A stretch of DNA of 64,000 nt. It comes from Legionella moravica DSM 19234. GTDB taxonomy: Bacteria; Pseudomonadota; Gammaproteobacteria; Legionellales; Legionellaceae. Shown piece by piece: positions 16,901 through 25,429 of the stretch (positions within the stretch are counted from its first letter, which is position 1; each line of letters starts with the position of its first letter). Location: the NCBI RefSeq assembly GCF_000423305.1, contig NZ_KE384001.1:62001-126000 (forward strand), read 5' to 3'. A model generated the notes under the pieces. It was not told where the DNA came from. It saw only the letters and a program-made list of their open reading frames with translations, and searched no databases. The position numbers were made by a program, and so were the translations under genes.

Positions 16901-18454
16901 CACCGTTTTCTGGGCAATATGCCGCAACATCAGTCATCGGAACTGCCAGCCAAGAGAGCACATGTTACCGTAGCGTTTAAGCCTGTTGAATTATCAGAAA
17001 CAAAGAAAGTACGTTCTTCTATCTCTTCATCACGGTTGAGAGCAATTGAACAATACAATCAAAAAAGCATGGAAAGATCTCTTGCTTCAAAACCATCAAA
17101 ACCATCAAAACCTCGCAGGGGAGAGGGTAAAAAGGGGCGAAAACCAAGGTTTGTGGAAAGCGCCTCTGCTGTTGCGATAGAATCCCCGGTCGTTACAACA
17201 GCTATTCCAGCGCAAGATGTAATGAGAACGCCTGCATTAGACCATGATTCAATACAAAGCAATATGCCCCTCGCATCCAGTTCAGTTGATTCCTCGCTGT
17301 GCCAGCACGAACTGTCCGAAAAAAGTAGTCTTAAACTGCCAGAGGGCTATCAGAATCCGGCTTTTGTCCAGAAAGTTCTTGAGATCATCGAAGGTGCTGG
17401 TTACCAGGCCTACATCATAGGTGGTTTTGTCAGGGATACGTTACTGGGCTTAAATCCCAATGATGTGGATTTAATAACCAATTGCCCAGTAAGCATTCTG
17501 CCGACTTTGTTTTCTGACATCAGTAAAAGTAAAACATTTGATGATGTGTTTCACCTAACCAATCCTGACGATCAAAATCAGGTTGTAGATATTACCTGCC
17601 GAATTGGGGATACCCTGAAAAAATTATTGTCCCAGGGCGACTTTACCGTTAATTGTTTGGGTGTAAACTCTAAATCCACTCTTCTCATACCTTATCCTCG
17701 GAGTATTACTGATTTTAATCAACGTAAATTACGAACACTCATTTCTTTCAAAAAATCCATTGAGATTGATCCTGTACGTCTCTTGCGTTTGATCCGCCTG
17801 TCCAACCAACTGGGCTGGGAGCTGGATGTTGCAACAGTCAAAGCTATGCCTGAAGTGGCAATTCATCTGGCGTCTATTCCATTATTAACACTGGTCAAGC
17901 ATATCCGTAAATGTTTTCCACACAATATAAATGTTGCTATGGCCAACCTGGACTCTTTTCTGCATTATAAATTATTTCCTGCAATTTTTGGCGTAAAAAT
18001 GGCTTCAGAGCTATTGCCTGTTGACTTGTCTGATTTTATCAAAAGGGCATTCCTGGTTATTCTTACTGGTAAGGAATATGAGTATCTTGAAGACATCCTG
18101 GCAGTTTCCTCTCTGACACTTGTGGATTCTTCTACAAAGATAACCCAGACGGTTAAAGCCTGGCTTGCGCATGTGGTTCCCCAAGAAGATAGGGGTAAAG
18201 CAAGGATTTTAATGGATTGGTTACCAAAAAAAATTGCTCATTATCACGCACAGTCTCCACTCAATCTATTCAATCCATGTGCGGATACTTTTGATCCAGT
18301 TGAAGCACTTAAGCAAAAAATGTCGTTAGTTGAGCAACACTCTCAAACCTACAATGGATATTCGTTTTTTGAATCGCACACAACATGCGTTGCCTCATCA
18401 TCGTCATCATCATGTGAGACAAATGATTCGGGCTTCCAATTTTATCCCCGCTGA
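13937..18454 (+). CDS. Giant protein with C-terminal PAP/CCA-type nucleotidyltransferase domain
   Basis: 1505 residues. Residues 1 to about 1045 are helical, without signal peptide, membrane segments or recognised domain. A basic low-complexity linker (SKPSKPSKPRRGEGKKGRK, about 1055-1073) leads to a domain at about 1135-1400. That domain carries the class II nucleotidyltransferase signature: IIGGFVRDTLLGLNPNDVDL (GG-x-x-RD and D-x-D), GDFTVNCLGVN, ITDFNQRKLRTL, and IEIDPVRLLRLIRLSNQLG. These match motifs A, B and C of bacterial poly(A) polymerase and CCA-adding enzymes, and the metal-binding Asp pair is kept. The tail is Ser-rich. Housekeeping PAP/CCA enzymes are about 400-450 residues, so this is not one of them. 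A secreted effector that adds nucleotides to a host RNA or protein is plausible. ATG 13937 has a weak binding site. Confidence 0.75.
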   Translation: MLKRKPRKQSTPLHYSRTTIDIKPAPVGEITKTILGSDVEVGIEQIFYFLPQKKHPLFLELYQQFSRENAIKLFAYTQIAKRFMEMPSILWHERLRCLLARWNIMNELLYLEHQFDKPNSLRTAESITFFLKEIQQDEDEIWNFIANFAFNPESYPEELRERLQSALSQSVFLYGMVPGHYAFKLSYLTGLSTEASAKRWEDCLWTYNNALSAYRQLHELLATLLEQSRNALSAPASNKQSTMQRSLTIQAVCDALRCTKQEIERLHKEFMFKARLPNSSPYINYFVYDPQFESQEDSKDSVMITSIFMKLVIAIRNQPQIFANPEFHIATRVWLSKPERLSQLSECLLQTLNHEFGVLSNHTKTITDSLMVLADFPIYKPFFEFQKVLVFFFKMFENSTTVHEMSFCHGIVFDLWQYHLACMDLMDIRNCYSLNECDRSLFRYLRTEYFATFYEIHNRLINLLSITLNNESQNENNLQKSKNVFSKFDENMLKTMSILQNSVIEMTLENKIENAELLLANIGVLTGMINQQKLEGNSTSTSKDSLYNLNSPVYCIASAKELLAAPPTPCLQLARTLRFTVNTIMNVSELASPNNLTYKMMEDILDAANAVLGDIIGRSSQESSLSDIAGKVEKIALKLSHGILSGNYVQRLELAKRLALILEECLKRTETHLFDHYILKNALEMLHTHIIKIKNNTYATLVQFFTPKVEALTASLEEASSLKSSSCSEKVNPLELEMQCPVFLELLEKALQRKHKWNSINYQAVARLFAQLAQTSGSEHLQCRLFILFITSFYQHKSTNRADLDARYTALHHLFLAIPLHGGLIKNPRLKKTFLSVLEIFCKEAVHWSEEGESRRAEIVLFEAKALQDALQTVLTPEEASHSEQLINTMLKSISFQKHYSELLTFLKNPHQPHAFENNYWPLTKEKKESNNLLEQFQSAWYALSFNSGMIQSEGDARALYQAWFAEFIQCRVKTTKEMLQMRWTEHYHRFLGNMPQHQSSELPAKRAHVTVAFKPVELSETKKVRSSISSSRLRAIEQYNQKSMERSLASKPSKPSKPRRGEGKKGRKPRFVESASAVAIESPVVTTAIPAQDVMRTPALDHDSIQSNMPLASSSVDSSLCQHELSEKSSLKLPEGYQNPAFVQKVLEIIEGAGYQAYIIGGFVRDTLLGLNPNDVDLITNCPVSILPTLFSDISKSKTFDDVFHLTNPDDQNQVVDITCRIGDTLKKLLSQGDFTVNCLGVNSKSTLLIPYPRSITDFNQRKLRTLISFKKSIEIDPVRLLRLIRLSNQLGWELDVATVKAMPEVAIHLASIPLLTLVKHIRKCFPHNINVAMANLDSFLHYKLFPAIFGVKMASELLPVDLSDFIKRAFLVILTGKEYEYLEDILAVSSLTLVDSSTKITQTVKAWLAHVVPQEDRGKARILMDWLPKKIAHYHAQSPLNLFNPCADTFDPVEALKQKMSLVEQHSQTYNGYSFFESHTTCVASSSSSSCETNDSGFQFYPR

Positions 18455-18903
18455 TTATGCACCTGCTTCTTGTCTCTTGTGAGTCTGGAAGCAGGACTAT
18501 CTATCTTGCGGTTATCTGTTTTTTTACCAGTCACTTTGGCACAATAAAAACAGTTAATCGTTACAGAGATTCTCAAAGAGATCTTGTTGCACCAGCACTA
18601 ATCGAATTTACTAAAATTTATCTCTGAAGAATCAGGTATTTCTGTGAATTTCAATTGTGCAAAATAAGGTAACGATAAGTCGTGATATCGGTAAATTTGT
18701 CTCAGGAAAAACACAGAAAAATTTGATGTGGTCAATCAGGAAACCCTTGCGCAGCATGGTATATTTTTTCCTTAAGCTATTTGCTGTTGCACTATTAATT
18801 AATTCATTTGTATTATAGTCTTGATACTCTCTGAAGCACTAAAGATTAAGAATGCGTTCATTCGCGGTTTGATTTTATTTTTTCATTAATAAAAGGATTT
18901 TAA
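18455..18903. other. Intergenic region with a hairpin after the nucleotidyltransferase gene
   Basis: CCTGCTTC (18462-18469) pairs with GAAGCAGG (18488-18495), a possible weak terminator without a U-run. The remaining 400 bp are AT-rich and should hold the promoter of the following permease. No ORF or repeat is supported. Confidence 0.4.
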
Positions 18904-20217
18904 TTGGATAACAAGTCGCAAACAGGATTGATTCGAGCACTGGGTTTGGGTGCTTTAATTATATATGGTGTAGGGGATATACTTGGTGCTGGTATTTACG
19001 CGGTCATAGGTAAGATTGCGGGGCATGCAGGTTCTTTGACCTGGCTTTCTTTTGCAATTGCGATGGGAATTGTTTTTCTCACGGCTCTGACCTACAGCGA
19101 ACTCGGGAGTAGACTTCCTAAAAGTGGAGGTGTCTCTATTTATGTACAAGAGGCATTTGGCTTGCAGTGGTTATCTATATTTGCGGGTTTATTGCTTTTT
19201 AGTGCTACGATTCTTTCTATGTCAACATTGTCGCAGGCCTTTGTGGGCTATTTGAAATCTTTAGGCTTCAAGCTTCCTGATTGGGTCGGTGTTTCCGTCT
19301 TTATGTGTCTTTTGCTTGTAATTAATCTTCGCGGAATTAAACAATCATCTATAGCTAATATAATAAGCACTATGGTAGAGGTGAGTGGCCTGTTAATAGT
19401 CTTGGCTTGTGGTTTTTTTTATCTCAGCACGTCACCTCATGAGACTTCCGTTGCTCCACCAGAGCAAATGCCAGGATTGAGCGATATTTTACAAGGTGCG
19501 GCTTTAGCTTTTTTTGCATTCACTGGTTTTGAAGATTTGGCCAATATTGCCGAAGAAATTAAAAATCCGGAAAAAAACATACCTCGCGCAATACTCGGTG
19601 CTCTCAGTACTGCTGGACTTTTGTATTTGGGGGTTAGTTGGGTGGCCACTGCAATTGTTCCAGGAGAAGTACTAAGCCAATCAAATTCACCTCTTTTAGA
19701 GGTTGTAAGTAAATCGTATCCTGCTATGCCTCAATCTCTGTTTACTATTATTGCCATTTTTGCAATTTCCAACACCACTTTATTGAATTATATTACAGCA
19801 TCCCGCTTGCTTTACGGCATGTCCCGATCTGATCTTTTGCCGGGCTTTTTGCAGCGAGTGCATAAAACATTTCATACACCTTACATTGCCATTTTATTAA
19901 TATTTCCATTAGTCCTTGGATTGGCATTGACGGGTACTTTAAAAGATCTGGCCAGTTCTACCAGTGCTGTAGTTTTGCTGGTGTTTTCACTGAGTAGTGT
20001 GGCATTAATCAAAATCAAACTGAGCGAGAGAAAAAAGGGTATGAAAGAGAACGTATTTCATATTCCTTTATTTGTACCTTGCTTGGCAGTTATTTTAAAT
20101 CTCGCTGCCATTTCATTCTTACCTCCCAGAAATATCATTCCAGCGATGGTGTTTATTGGGTTAGGGATTATCATTACCTGGACCGTAACCAAAAGTCTTT
20201 CTTCTATACTGAAATGA
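18904..20217 (+). CDS. APC-superfamily amino acid permease
   Basis: 437 residues, about 12 membrane segments. LGLGALIIYGVGDILGAGIYAVIG is the glycine-rich first helix of APC transporters. FFAFTGFEDLANIAEEIKNPEKNIPRAI is the conserved FAF-x-G-x-E-x-x-AN-x-x-EE-x-KNP loop. The protein should move an amino acid or polyamine; specificity is not readable. The start is TTG at 18904, supported by AAAGG 8-9 bp upstream and by the absence of a usable ATG before the first helix. A strong bidirectional terminator follows. Confidence 0.88.
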   Translation: MDNKSQTGLIRALGLGALIIYGVGDILGAGIYAVIGKIAGHAGSLTWLSFAIAMGIVFLTALTYSELGSRLPKSGGVSIYVQEAFGLQWLSIFAGLLLFSATILSMSTLSQAFVGYLKSLGFKLPDWVGVSVFMCLLLVINLRGIKQSSIANIISTMVEVSGLLIVLACGFFYLSTSPHETSVAPPEQMPGLSDILQGAALAFFAFTGFEDLANIAEEIKNPEKNIPRAILGALSTAGLLYLGVSWVATAIVPGEVLSQSNSPLLEVVSKSYPAMPQSLFTIIAIFAISNTTLLNYITASRLLYGMSRSDLLPGFLQRVHKTFHTPYIAILLIFPLVLGLALTGTLKDLASSTSAVVLLVFSLSSVALIKIKLSERKKGMKENVFHIPLFVPCLAVILNLAAISFLPPRNIIPAMVFIGLGIIITWTVTKSLSSILK

Positions 20218-20230
20218 CTCTGTTCATGGC

Positions 20231-20276
20231 AAAAAAATCGGTCATGCCCGTAGAGGCGGGCAAGACCGATTTTTTT
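20231..20276. terminator. Strong intrinsic terminator
   Basis: AAAAAATCGGTC-AT-GCCCG, loop TAGAGG, CGGGC-AA-GACCGATTTTTT: a long GC-cored stem flanked by A and T runs, working in both directions, 14 bp after the permease stop. Its core GTCATGCCCG...CGGGCAAGAC also resembles palindromes at 37432 and 38103. Confidence 0.9.
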
Positions 20277-20391
20277 GTATAGGGCTGAAATGAATTCCAG
20301 GATTGATTGAATAGATTGAGAATGGAATTGATTTTAATTTTAATACTATGATAATGAATCAATCCAGAGTTTATTAACGAAGAAGAACGTA

Positions 20392-21195
20392 TTGAATACT
20401 AAGCAGCAGGATATCCGTCTACTCCACGCAATAGAACACCAGGCATCATTATCAAACCATCGCATATCAAGCTTCGTGTTTGAAGGTAAAACGTACATTA
20501 TTAAAAAACAAAGAGAAAGTCGCAGCAAAATTGGATATGTTATTTTAACATCAATTAGCAAATTGCTTCGTATGCCCGCCCTGCAAGGCATTCATGTTGG
20601 TGGTGGAAAAAAAACTCAAGATACAGAAGTGCGTCGTCTCAAAGCGCTTTGTATAGCAGATATTTTGGTACCTCAAATCATTTATGAAAATGAACTGTAT
20701 TTTGTCATGTCATGCATGGGGGATAAAAGCTTTGATTTCATCTTGAAAAGTACTCAAAACAGTTCTTCAATTGCTCATTGGGAGCAAATATTAAAAGCCA
20801 TTGTCAGCGTTCATGATAAAGGAGCTTATCTAAGCCAGGCTTTCTCACGTAATATGATTTTGCATGAAAGTCAGGAGGTGGCTTTTATTGATTTTGAAGA
20901 TGATCCTGGCACGATAATGTCCTTGCACTTGGCTCAGGCACGTGATTGGTTACTTTGTATTCTCTCGACTTGCTGGAGACTTGATATTGATTTCAAAACT
21001 CAGGCAGAAATTATTTCAAATCATTTAAGTCAGGAACGAGAGGAGGTGCAAGAGGAAGTATTGGCCTGTGCTTCTAAAATTGCATCCTTACGTTTTCTAT
21101 TTCGTAGAAAGAAACCCTATAAAAAAAGAGATCTGCAATCGTGCAAAGTTCTTATCGATGTAATGAATGAACTGAAACAACTGCGTAAAAGATGA
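20392..21195 (+). CDS. Kinase-fold protein with altered catalytic loop
   Basis: 267 residues. FVFEGKTYIIKKQ (about 28-40) gives the beta-3 Lys, an acidic residue follows near 79, ELYFVMSCMGDKSFDFIL resembles the hinge, and AFIDFEDDPG (164-173) is the metal-binding DFG-like segment. The overall pattern is that of lipopolysaccharide-kinase/RIO-like small kinases. The catalytic loop should read D-L-x-x-x-N, but here the position five before Asn154 is Gln149 (LSQAFSRNMIL), so the catalytic Asp seems missing. It may be a pseudokinase or use another base. The start is a TTG at 20392; an upstream ATG frame is closed by a stop. It is monocistronic between two terminators. Confidence 0.65.
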   Translation: MNTKQQDIRLLHAIEHQASLSNHRISSFVFEGKTYIIKKQRESRSKIGYVILTSISKLLRMPALQGIHVGGGKKTQDTEVRRLKALCIADILVPQIIYENELYFVMSCMGDKSFDFILKSTQNSSSIAHWEQILKAIVSVHDKGAYLSQAFSRNMILHESQEVAFIDFEDDPGTIMSLHLAQARDWLLCILSTCWRLDIDFKTQAEIISNHLSQEREEVQEEVLACASKIASLRFLFRRKKPYKKRDLQSCKVLIDVMNELKQLRKR

Positions 21196-21268
21196 TTCAT
21201 TTGTGTTCAAGAGGAAATGGAGCAATTTTTTGATTGATTTTAATGGAGTTCTCTTATGTCTCAAGTAA

Positions 21269-21296
21269 GTAGCCTGATTGCTCGCAACCAGGCTAC
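21269..21296. terminator. Hairpin between convergent genes
   Basis: GTAGCCTG and CAGGCTAC form a perfect 8-bp stem between the kinase-like gene (+) and the beta-barrel gene (-). It has no strong U-run. Confidence 0.55.
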
Positions 21297-21333
21297 CTAA
21301 TATCAACGTTCCTGTGAGAGTAACAACTGTCTT

Positions 21334-22023
21334 TTAGCTTGTATAAACTAAAGATACACCAACATAGTTTGCATGGCTTTCAATGTCATATTGCCCATTA
21401 TATTGGCTATTTAAGCTAGAACGGGTAGGGTAAAATGTGTAATTATAGTCCAGTGCTGCAGAGAAGTGTGATCTAAGCGCATACGCCAGGCCTACTCCAA
21501 ATCGACCACCTACTTGATCGCGTGCATGATAATATGGACTTACGGTATTTGTTGCCTCACGATTTAAAAATGTATCTCTAAATGCAAGACCAGCTCGACC
21601 GTAAACTAATAGTTCGGGGCTATAACGATAACCCGGAAGTAAATCTAAGCCTAAATAGTCCTGGCTTGAGAAACTAACGTCAAAGCGCTGGGCCGTAAAA
21701 GTAACGCCTGGATAATTATAGTTAACTACGCGATGCGGGAAATAGGTATTGGCTTCAACGCCTAAAAATAAATTATTTACAAAAGTATGGCCTGCGCCGA
21801 TAAAGAGATTTCCCTGGGCTTGATTATTGGTAGATGAGGCTGTTGAATTTCGACCAGAAAGGACATTAGTTACATTTAATTTATCACTATTAAATGTTGC
21901 GCCAACTCCAACCCCAACATATAAATGTTCTTTAGGGCTAACGACTGTAGAAATTGGTCCCATTGTTCCAGAAAAAACAGACGTCGATGCCATTAAACTC
22001 AGTAAACATATATTTTTTTTCAT
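21334..22023 (-). CDS. Outer-membrane beta-barrel protein (opacity type)
   Basis: 229 residues. A signal peptide (MKKNICLLSLMASTSVFS) is followed by GTMGPIS, a motif shared with two other outer-membrane proteins in this window and with Legionella MOMP. Alternating hydrophobic strands follow (LYVGVGVGATFNSD, GRFGVGLAYALRSHFSAALDYNYTF) and end in the aromatic strand YVGVSLVYTS. This fits an 8-stranded OmpA/opacity-like barrel with surface loops. Adhesion or envelope roles are typical for such proteins, but none can be assigned. It has its own promoter region and no operon partner. Confidence 0.8.
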   Translation of the reverse strand: MKKNICLLSLMASTSVFSGTMGPISTVVSPKEHLYVGVGVGATFNSDKLNVTNVLSGRNSTASSTNNQAQGNLFIGAGHTFVNNLFLGVEANTYFPHRVVNYNYPGVTFTAQRFDVSFSSQDYLGLDLLPGYRYSPELLVYGRAGLAFRDTFLNREATNTVSPYYHARDQVGGRFGVGLAYALRSHFSAALDYNYTFYPTRSSLNSQYNGQYDIESHANYVGVSLVYTS

Positions 22024-22225
22024 TTATCATCCCTTTGAAAAAATTATTTAATCCTGTAAAAAAGTCTATTAAATTCAGTATTTTAATCTATTACAGCAGA
22101 GAGTGACTGCTGTTTGACGGTTTATGATATTGCATATGATTCTGTAGAGCAACATTGTGTTTTCGCACATTGAGGCAATTTGTTCAGGGACTAATGGATA
22201 GTATGAAGAAATTACCAACAGCGTC

Positions 22226-23086
22226 TCATTTTAACAAGGCTAATCGATACCTTCCTATTTCATGAAAACCAAGAGATTGATAAGCGCCAATAGCAGACGG
22301 TTCATTAGTGAACAAAACCGCCTTTTTAACTTCTCGGTGGGCCGCTTGTTTTAGGCAAAGATAAACAGCTATTCTGGCAAAACCTTTATTTCTTAATGAT
22401 GGCGGGGTATAAACGGGGCCGATCTGTACGATATCGGGTAGGTCAGCATTAAATCCACATAGAGACACAGGTGCGTTATTTACAAATAAAACCCATCGAT
22501 TACGGCTAATCTGTGAGTCTTGAATTTCGTCAATAACGGATTGTTCCAGTGCAGGATTATCAGCATCCTCTCCGAGCGCTTCAATATCATAAGCAATAAG
22601 CCATTTTTTGATGATATCCAAGTCACAATCTTGTACTGGTTTAAGTGCGCAGCTATAGGAGTGAATCGCTTGAGGAATTGTCATTTTATTGAGATTAAGT
22701 AAGAACAGCTTTTCCTGATAATTAATGGCAAACAGAGACTCTTCCAGTTTTAGCTTATCAATGACAAAATCAGCCTGGGTGTCTTCGCCAAGGATTCCGG
22801 CAATCGGTCTTGTTCTTTTAAGCTCAAATTCTTCTACTAATGCGGATAATGCAGAAAAATGTTCCGTTTGCATCATCACATTACCATTCCAATAATGCGC
22901 TAAAACACCATTAATTTTATTGTTTTCAAAGGAGCCGTAATAGTCTCCGTGAAATGGTGTATTTTGGAAGGAAATTCCCGAGTGGTATAAATTGTTCCTA
23001 ATGAACATGGTCGTTTCTTGATAATGATTGAGATAGGATGACAATTCATATATATGCGATTCGTCGAGTTTTTTTATCTCAATCAT
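22226..23086 (-). CDS. GNAT-family acetyltransferase (two-domain)
   Basis: 286 residues. The C-terminal GNAT half has VQIGPVYTPPSLRNKGFA (acetyl-CoA loop) and LFTNEPSAIGAYQSLGFHEIG. The N-terminal half looks like a degenerate GNAT-like domain. The start at 23086 (MIEIKKLDES) is preferred to an in-frame ATG 30 bp upstream because GAGGT lies directly before it. Substrate unknown. Its C-terminal residues recur as a remnant at 12151. Confidence 0.8.
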   Translation of the reverse strand: MIEIKKLDESHIYELSSYLNHYQETTMFIRNNLYHSGISFQNTPFHGDYYGSFENNKINGVLAHYWNGNVMMQTEHFSALSALVEEFELKRTRPIAGILGEDTQADFVIDKLKLEESLFAINYQEKLFLLNLNKMTIPQAIHSYSCALKPVQDCDLDIIKKWLIAYDIEALGEDADNPALEQSVIDEIQDSQISRNRWVLFVNNAPVSLCGFNADLPDIVQIGPVYTPPSLRNKGFARIAVYLCLKQAAHREVKKAVLFTNEPSAIGAYQSLGFHEIGRYRLALLK

Positions 23087-23261
23087 GGTTACCTCGGTAA
23101 GAAAAATGCTCTTCATGCATTTTTAGATAAGGGTTAAGATAGCTTAATCAATACATAGTTTAAAGAGACATTAATGCATTGCGGTGAAATGGATAACCAC
23201 TTAGACCAAAAACTGATTGCAGACTAATTTCCACAATGGGGATCATTACATGCCCATGTTG

Positions 23262-23294
23262 CTTGGCTATTCCCTATATTTGGAAATAGCCAAG
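23262..23294 (-). terminator. Hairpin terminator of the J-domain gene
   Basis: CTTGGCTATT and AATAGCCAAG make a 10-bp stem just past the stop of the minus-strand J-domain gene. Confidence 0.6.
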
Positions 23295-23313
23295 AACTGT
23301 CAAGAAGGGTTAT

Positions 23314-24819
23314 TTAGTTATTGAGAAGGTTATTATTCATTACCTCTGATACATCCTCCATAAACCGCTCTCCATGACTGGGTTTAAAGAATTGTGGCGA
23401 TGGATTGGTTGCCGCTTGATAAAATCCTAAGCCATTAACAAGTGAAGAAAGAAATTCCAAACAATCTCTTATAAATCGTTGCCATGAAGGATCTCGATGC
23501 TTTTGAATTGATTCCTTTGTTTCCAATAATGTGTTTTTGAATGCTTCCAATCGTCCATTAGGCAACTGATCTTTATTTTCCAGGCAGAGGATTAGATTGT
23601 GCACTGCGGATTTTTTTATATGCAATAACTCACTTTTGTCTTTGGATTGATTTAAATGATTAAGATACTCTTTAGATATTCTAATGAGTGAATCAATTAC
23701 ACCAATTGCAGCGGCTTCTTCACTACTTTCAACCAGGTTTAACTCCTCTTCGATTTCTTTAACCCGGGTCTCAGAAGCACTAGGAACTTCGTTTTCTATT
23801 TGCAGTTCCTTGGGAGTAGGTTCGCCGGGTTGTTCTGTATCCATCTCATCCAAGGGGGGTATTGGGTCCTGGATTTTTGAGTCATCTAGCTCCAGGCGAT
23901 TTTTTCTAGTGATAAGACCCTCTTGGGATGTAAGGAATGTCGTATAAATATCTGAAAATTTAGATAAGGGATTGACATACAACTCAGGCCAATGCTGTAC
24001 CAAATTCCAAATTGATTTGTGATCTCTGTAAGTTCCTGTGTAAGCCCCAAAAGTGACCGGTTTTATTGAGAAAATACTGTCCTCGACAAATTGTGTGCCT
24101 TTAAAAACGTAGAGGTATTTATTGTTTTTTGCACTAAGGCTGGCTGGGTTCATGTCCGTTTCGCTTACTCTATCATCCAGCAAATCTCTAAAATATACAT
24201 GTGCTCGAACGATAATATGGGCGTTTCTTTGGCTGTGCTGATTGATAATATCCAAAGCCTCCTGTTCAGATACTCCGGCCTGTGAGCCTAGATCCATAAG
24301 ATACTCATTCAGCAGCTCTGCTATCATGGAAAACAGTGCCGGGTTTTGAAAGGTATCAGGCGTTATTGTTTCTACGAACTTTTTGGTTAGGGGTAATGGA
24401 ATAAAGAGATCGGCTACATCATCCCGGTAAACGCGTACACCTTCGGTTGGCTCTCCGAAGACTGGCGCATCACGTCCGGGTGCTGAGAATGAAGGCCCTG
24501 AACTGGATGAGGAGCTTGATGCTGAGCCGGTTGGCCAATCGTTCCAATTGAAATCTGCACCATTTCCGCTGAGAATATCTTCTTGAAAATCGGGTTTTTT
24601 ATCTGAAGGGTAATGTTCAAAAGCATTAAAATATTTCTGGGCTTTTTCTGCATTGTCAACGCGCAACCAAGCGGTTTGTAACTCTTTAAATTGTTCGGTT
24701 GTATCTTCGGCTTTATTTTTATCCGGGTGCAGTATAATGGCTCTTCTGTAGTAGGCTTTTTTAAGTTCTTGAAATGTACTTGAGGGTTCGACTCCAAGAA
24801 TTTCGTAAACGGTAGGCAT
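23314..24819 (-). CDS. J-domain protein of unknown function, candidate effector
   Basis: 501 residues. Residues 1-70 are a canonical J domain: YEILGVEPSSTFQELKKAY, with HPD at 31-33 and a third helix FKELQTAW. A Ser-rich linker (SASSSSSSSGPSF, about 101-113) follows. The remaining 370 residues match nothing I know, with an acidic Pro/Glu-rich stretch (PPLDEMDTEQPGEPTPKE) and no zinc-finger or substrate-binding domain of DnaJ. It is therefore not a housekeeping co-chaperone. It could recruit bacterial or host Hsp70 to a client. Effector status is suggested only by size, linker composition and neighbourhood. Confidence 0.7.
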   Translation of the reverse strand: MPTVYEILGVEPSSTFQELKKAYYRRAIILHPDKNKAEDTTEQFKELQTAWLRVDNAEKAQKYFNAFEHYPSDKKPDFQEDILSGNGADFNWNDWPTGSASSSSSSSGPSFSAPGRDAPVFGEPTEGVRVYRDDVADLFIPLPLTKKFVETITPDTFQNPALFSMIAELLNEYLMDLGSQAGVSEQEALDIINQHSQRNAHIIVRAHVYFRDLLDDRVSETDMNPASLSAKNNKYLYVFKGTQFVEDSIFSIKPVTFGAYTGTYRDHKSIWNLVQHWPELYVNPLSKFSDIYTTFLTSQEGLITRKNRLELDDSKIQDPIPPLDEMDTEQPGEPTPKELQIENEVPSASETRVKEIEEELNLVESSEEAAAIGVIDSLIRISKEYLNHLNQSKDKSELLHIKKSAVHNLILCLENKDQLPNGRLEAFKNTLLETKESIQKHRDPSWQRFIRDCLEFLSSLVNGLGFYQAATNPSPQFFKPSHGERFMEDVSEVMNNNLLNN

Positions 24820-25429
24820 GAGATAACTCCTATAATTTTATAAATAATGATGATTCAGTTATTTTCAATAAACTATGGATCCTTTGACGCGTCAGAGACG
24901 ATCAAATGGACGCTATTTTTTGCTTTCAGATGTCTGTATACCCTCCAGAATCAGCCTCAAAAGAGTTCTATTGATTCAATAATTAACCCAAGTGAATCTG
25001 ATAAAGTTAATTTGTTTGGTCATTTTACGAACAAATTGTTAAATCAATCTGAGGTTAAACCGTCGGATGTAGCATGGGGTATACGCATATCGAATAGGAG
25101 TTGTTCAAGCGGGGGTGAGAAGCTTCATTTCAAAATTACAAATTCGTGCTGTAGGTCATACGGTGAATATTCTCTTATTTTCTTACTGAGTATGTGAGGC
25201 CAAAGTTTACTGAATTACTTTGGGCTAAAAGGGCGGATCAATAATACATTGATATAAATGAATTTTTTATGCCAAAAATTCTTAAAACATGCAAATCATG
25301 CCGCCTAATCTTATATCGTAACAACGAAAATGGCATACCCCCAACGCATTTCGAAGAATCTCATTAACCGGCTCATAATCTCACAGTGATTAAATTTTAC
25401 ACATGAACTCTTAACTTTGTGAGAATATC
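24820..25429. other. Long intergenic region between divergent effector-like genes
   Basis: 610 bp. A 116-codon ORF (24847-25197, +) is open, but it has no binding site, a composition unlike exported or cytoplasmic proteins here, and no recognisable domain; I do not call it. The rest is AT-rich and should contain the promoters of the J-domain gene (-) and the gene at 25430 (+). No repeats seen. Confidence 0.4.

Noticed and set aside
17083-17150. Nuclear localisation signal in the giant nucleotidyltransferase
   Set aside because: The basic linker (KPRRGEGKKGRKPR) looks like one, but basic linkers are common and no evidence of nuclear targeting can be read from sequence.
24847-25197. 116-codon open frame on the plus strand
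   Set aside because: No ribosome binding site, no recognised domain and atypical composition; it lies in the shared upstream region of two divergent genes.
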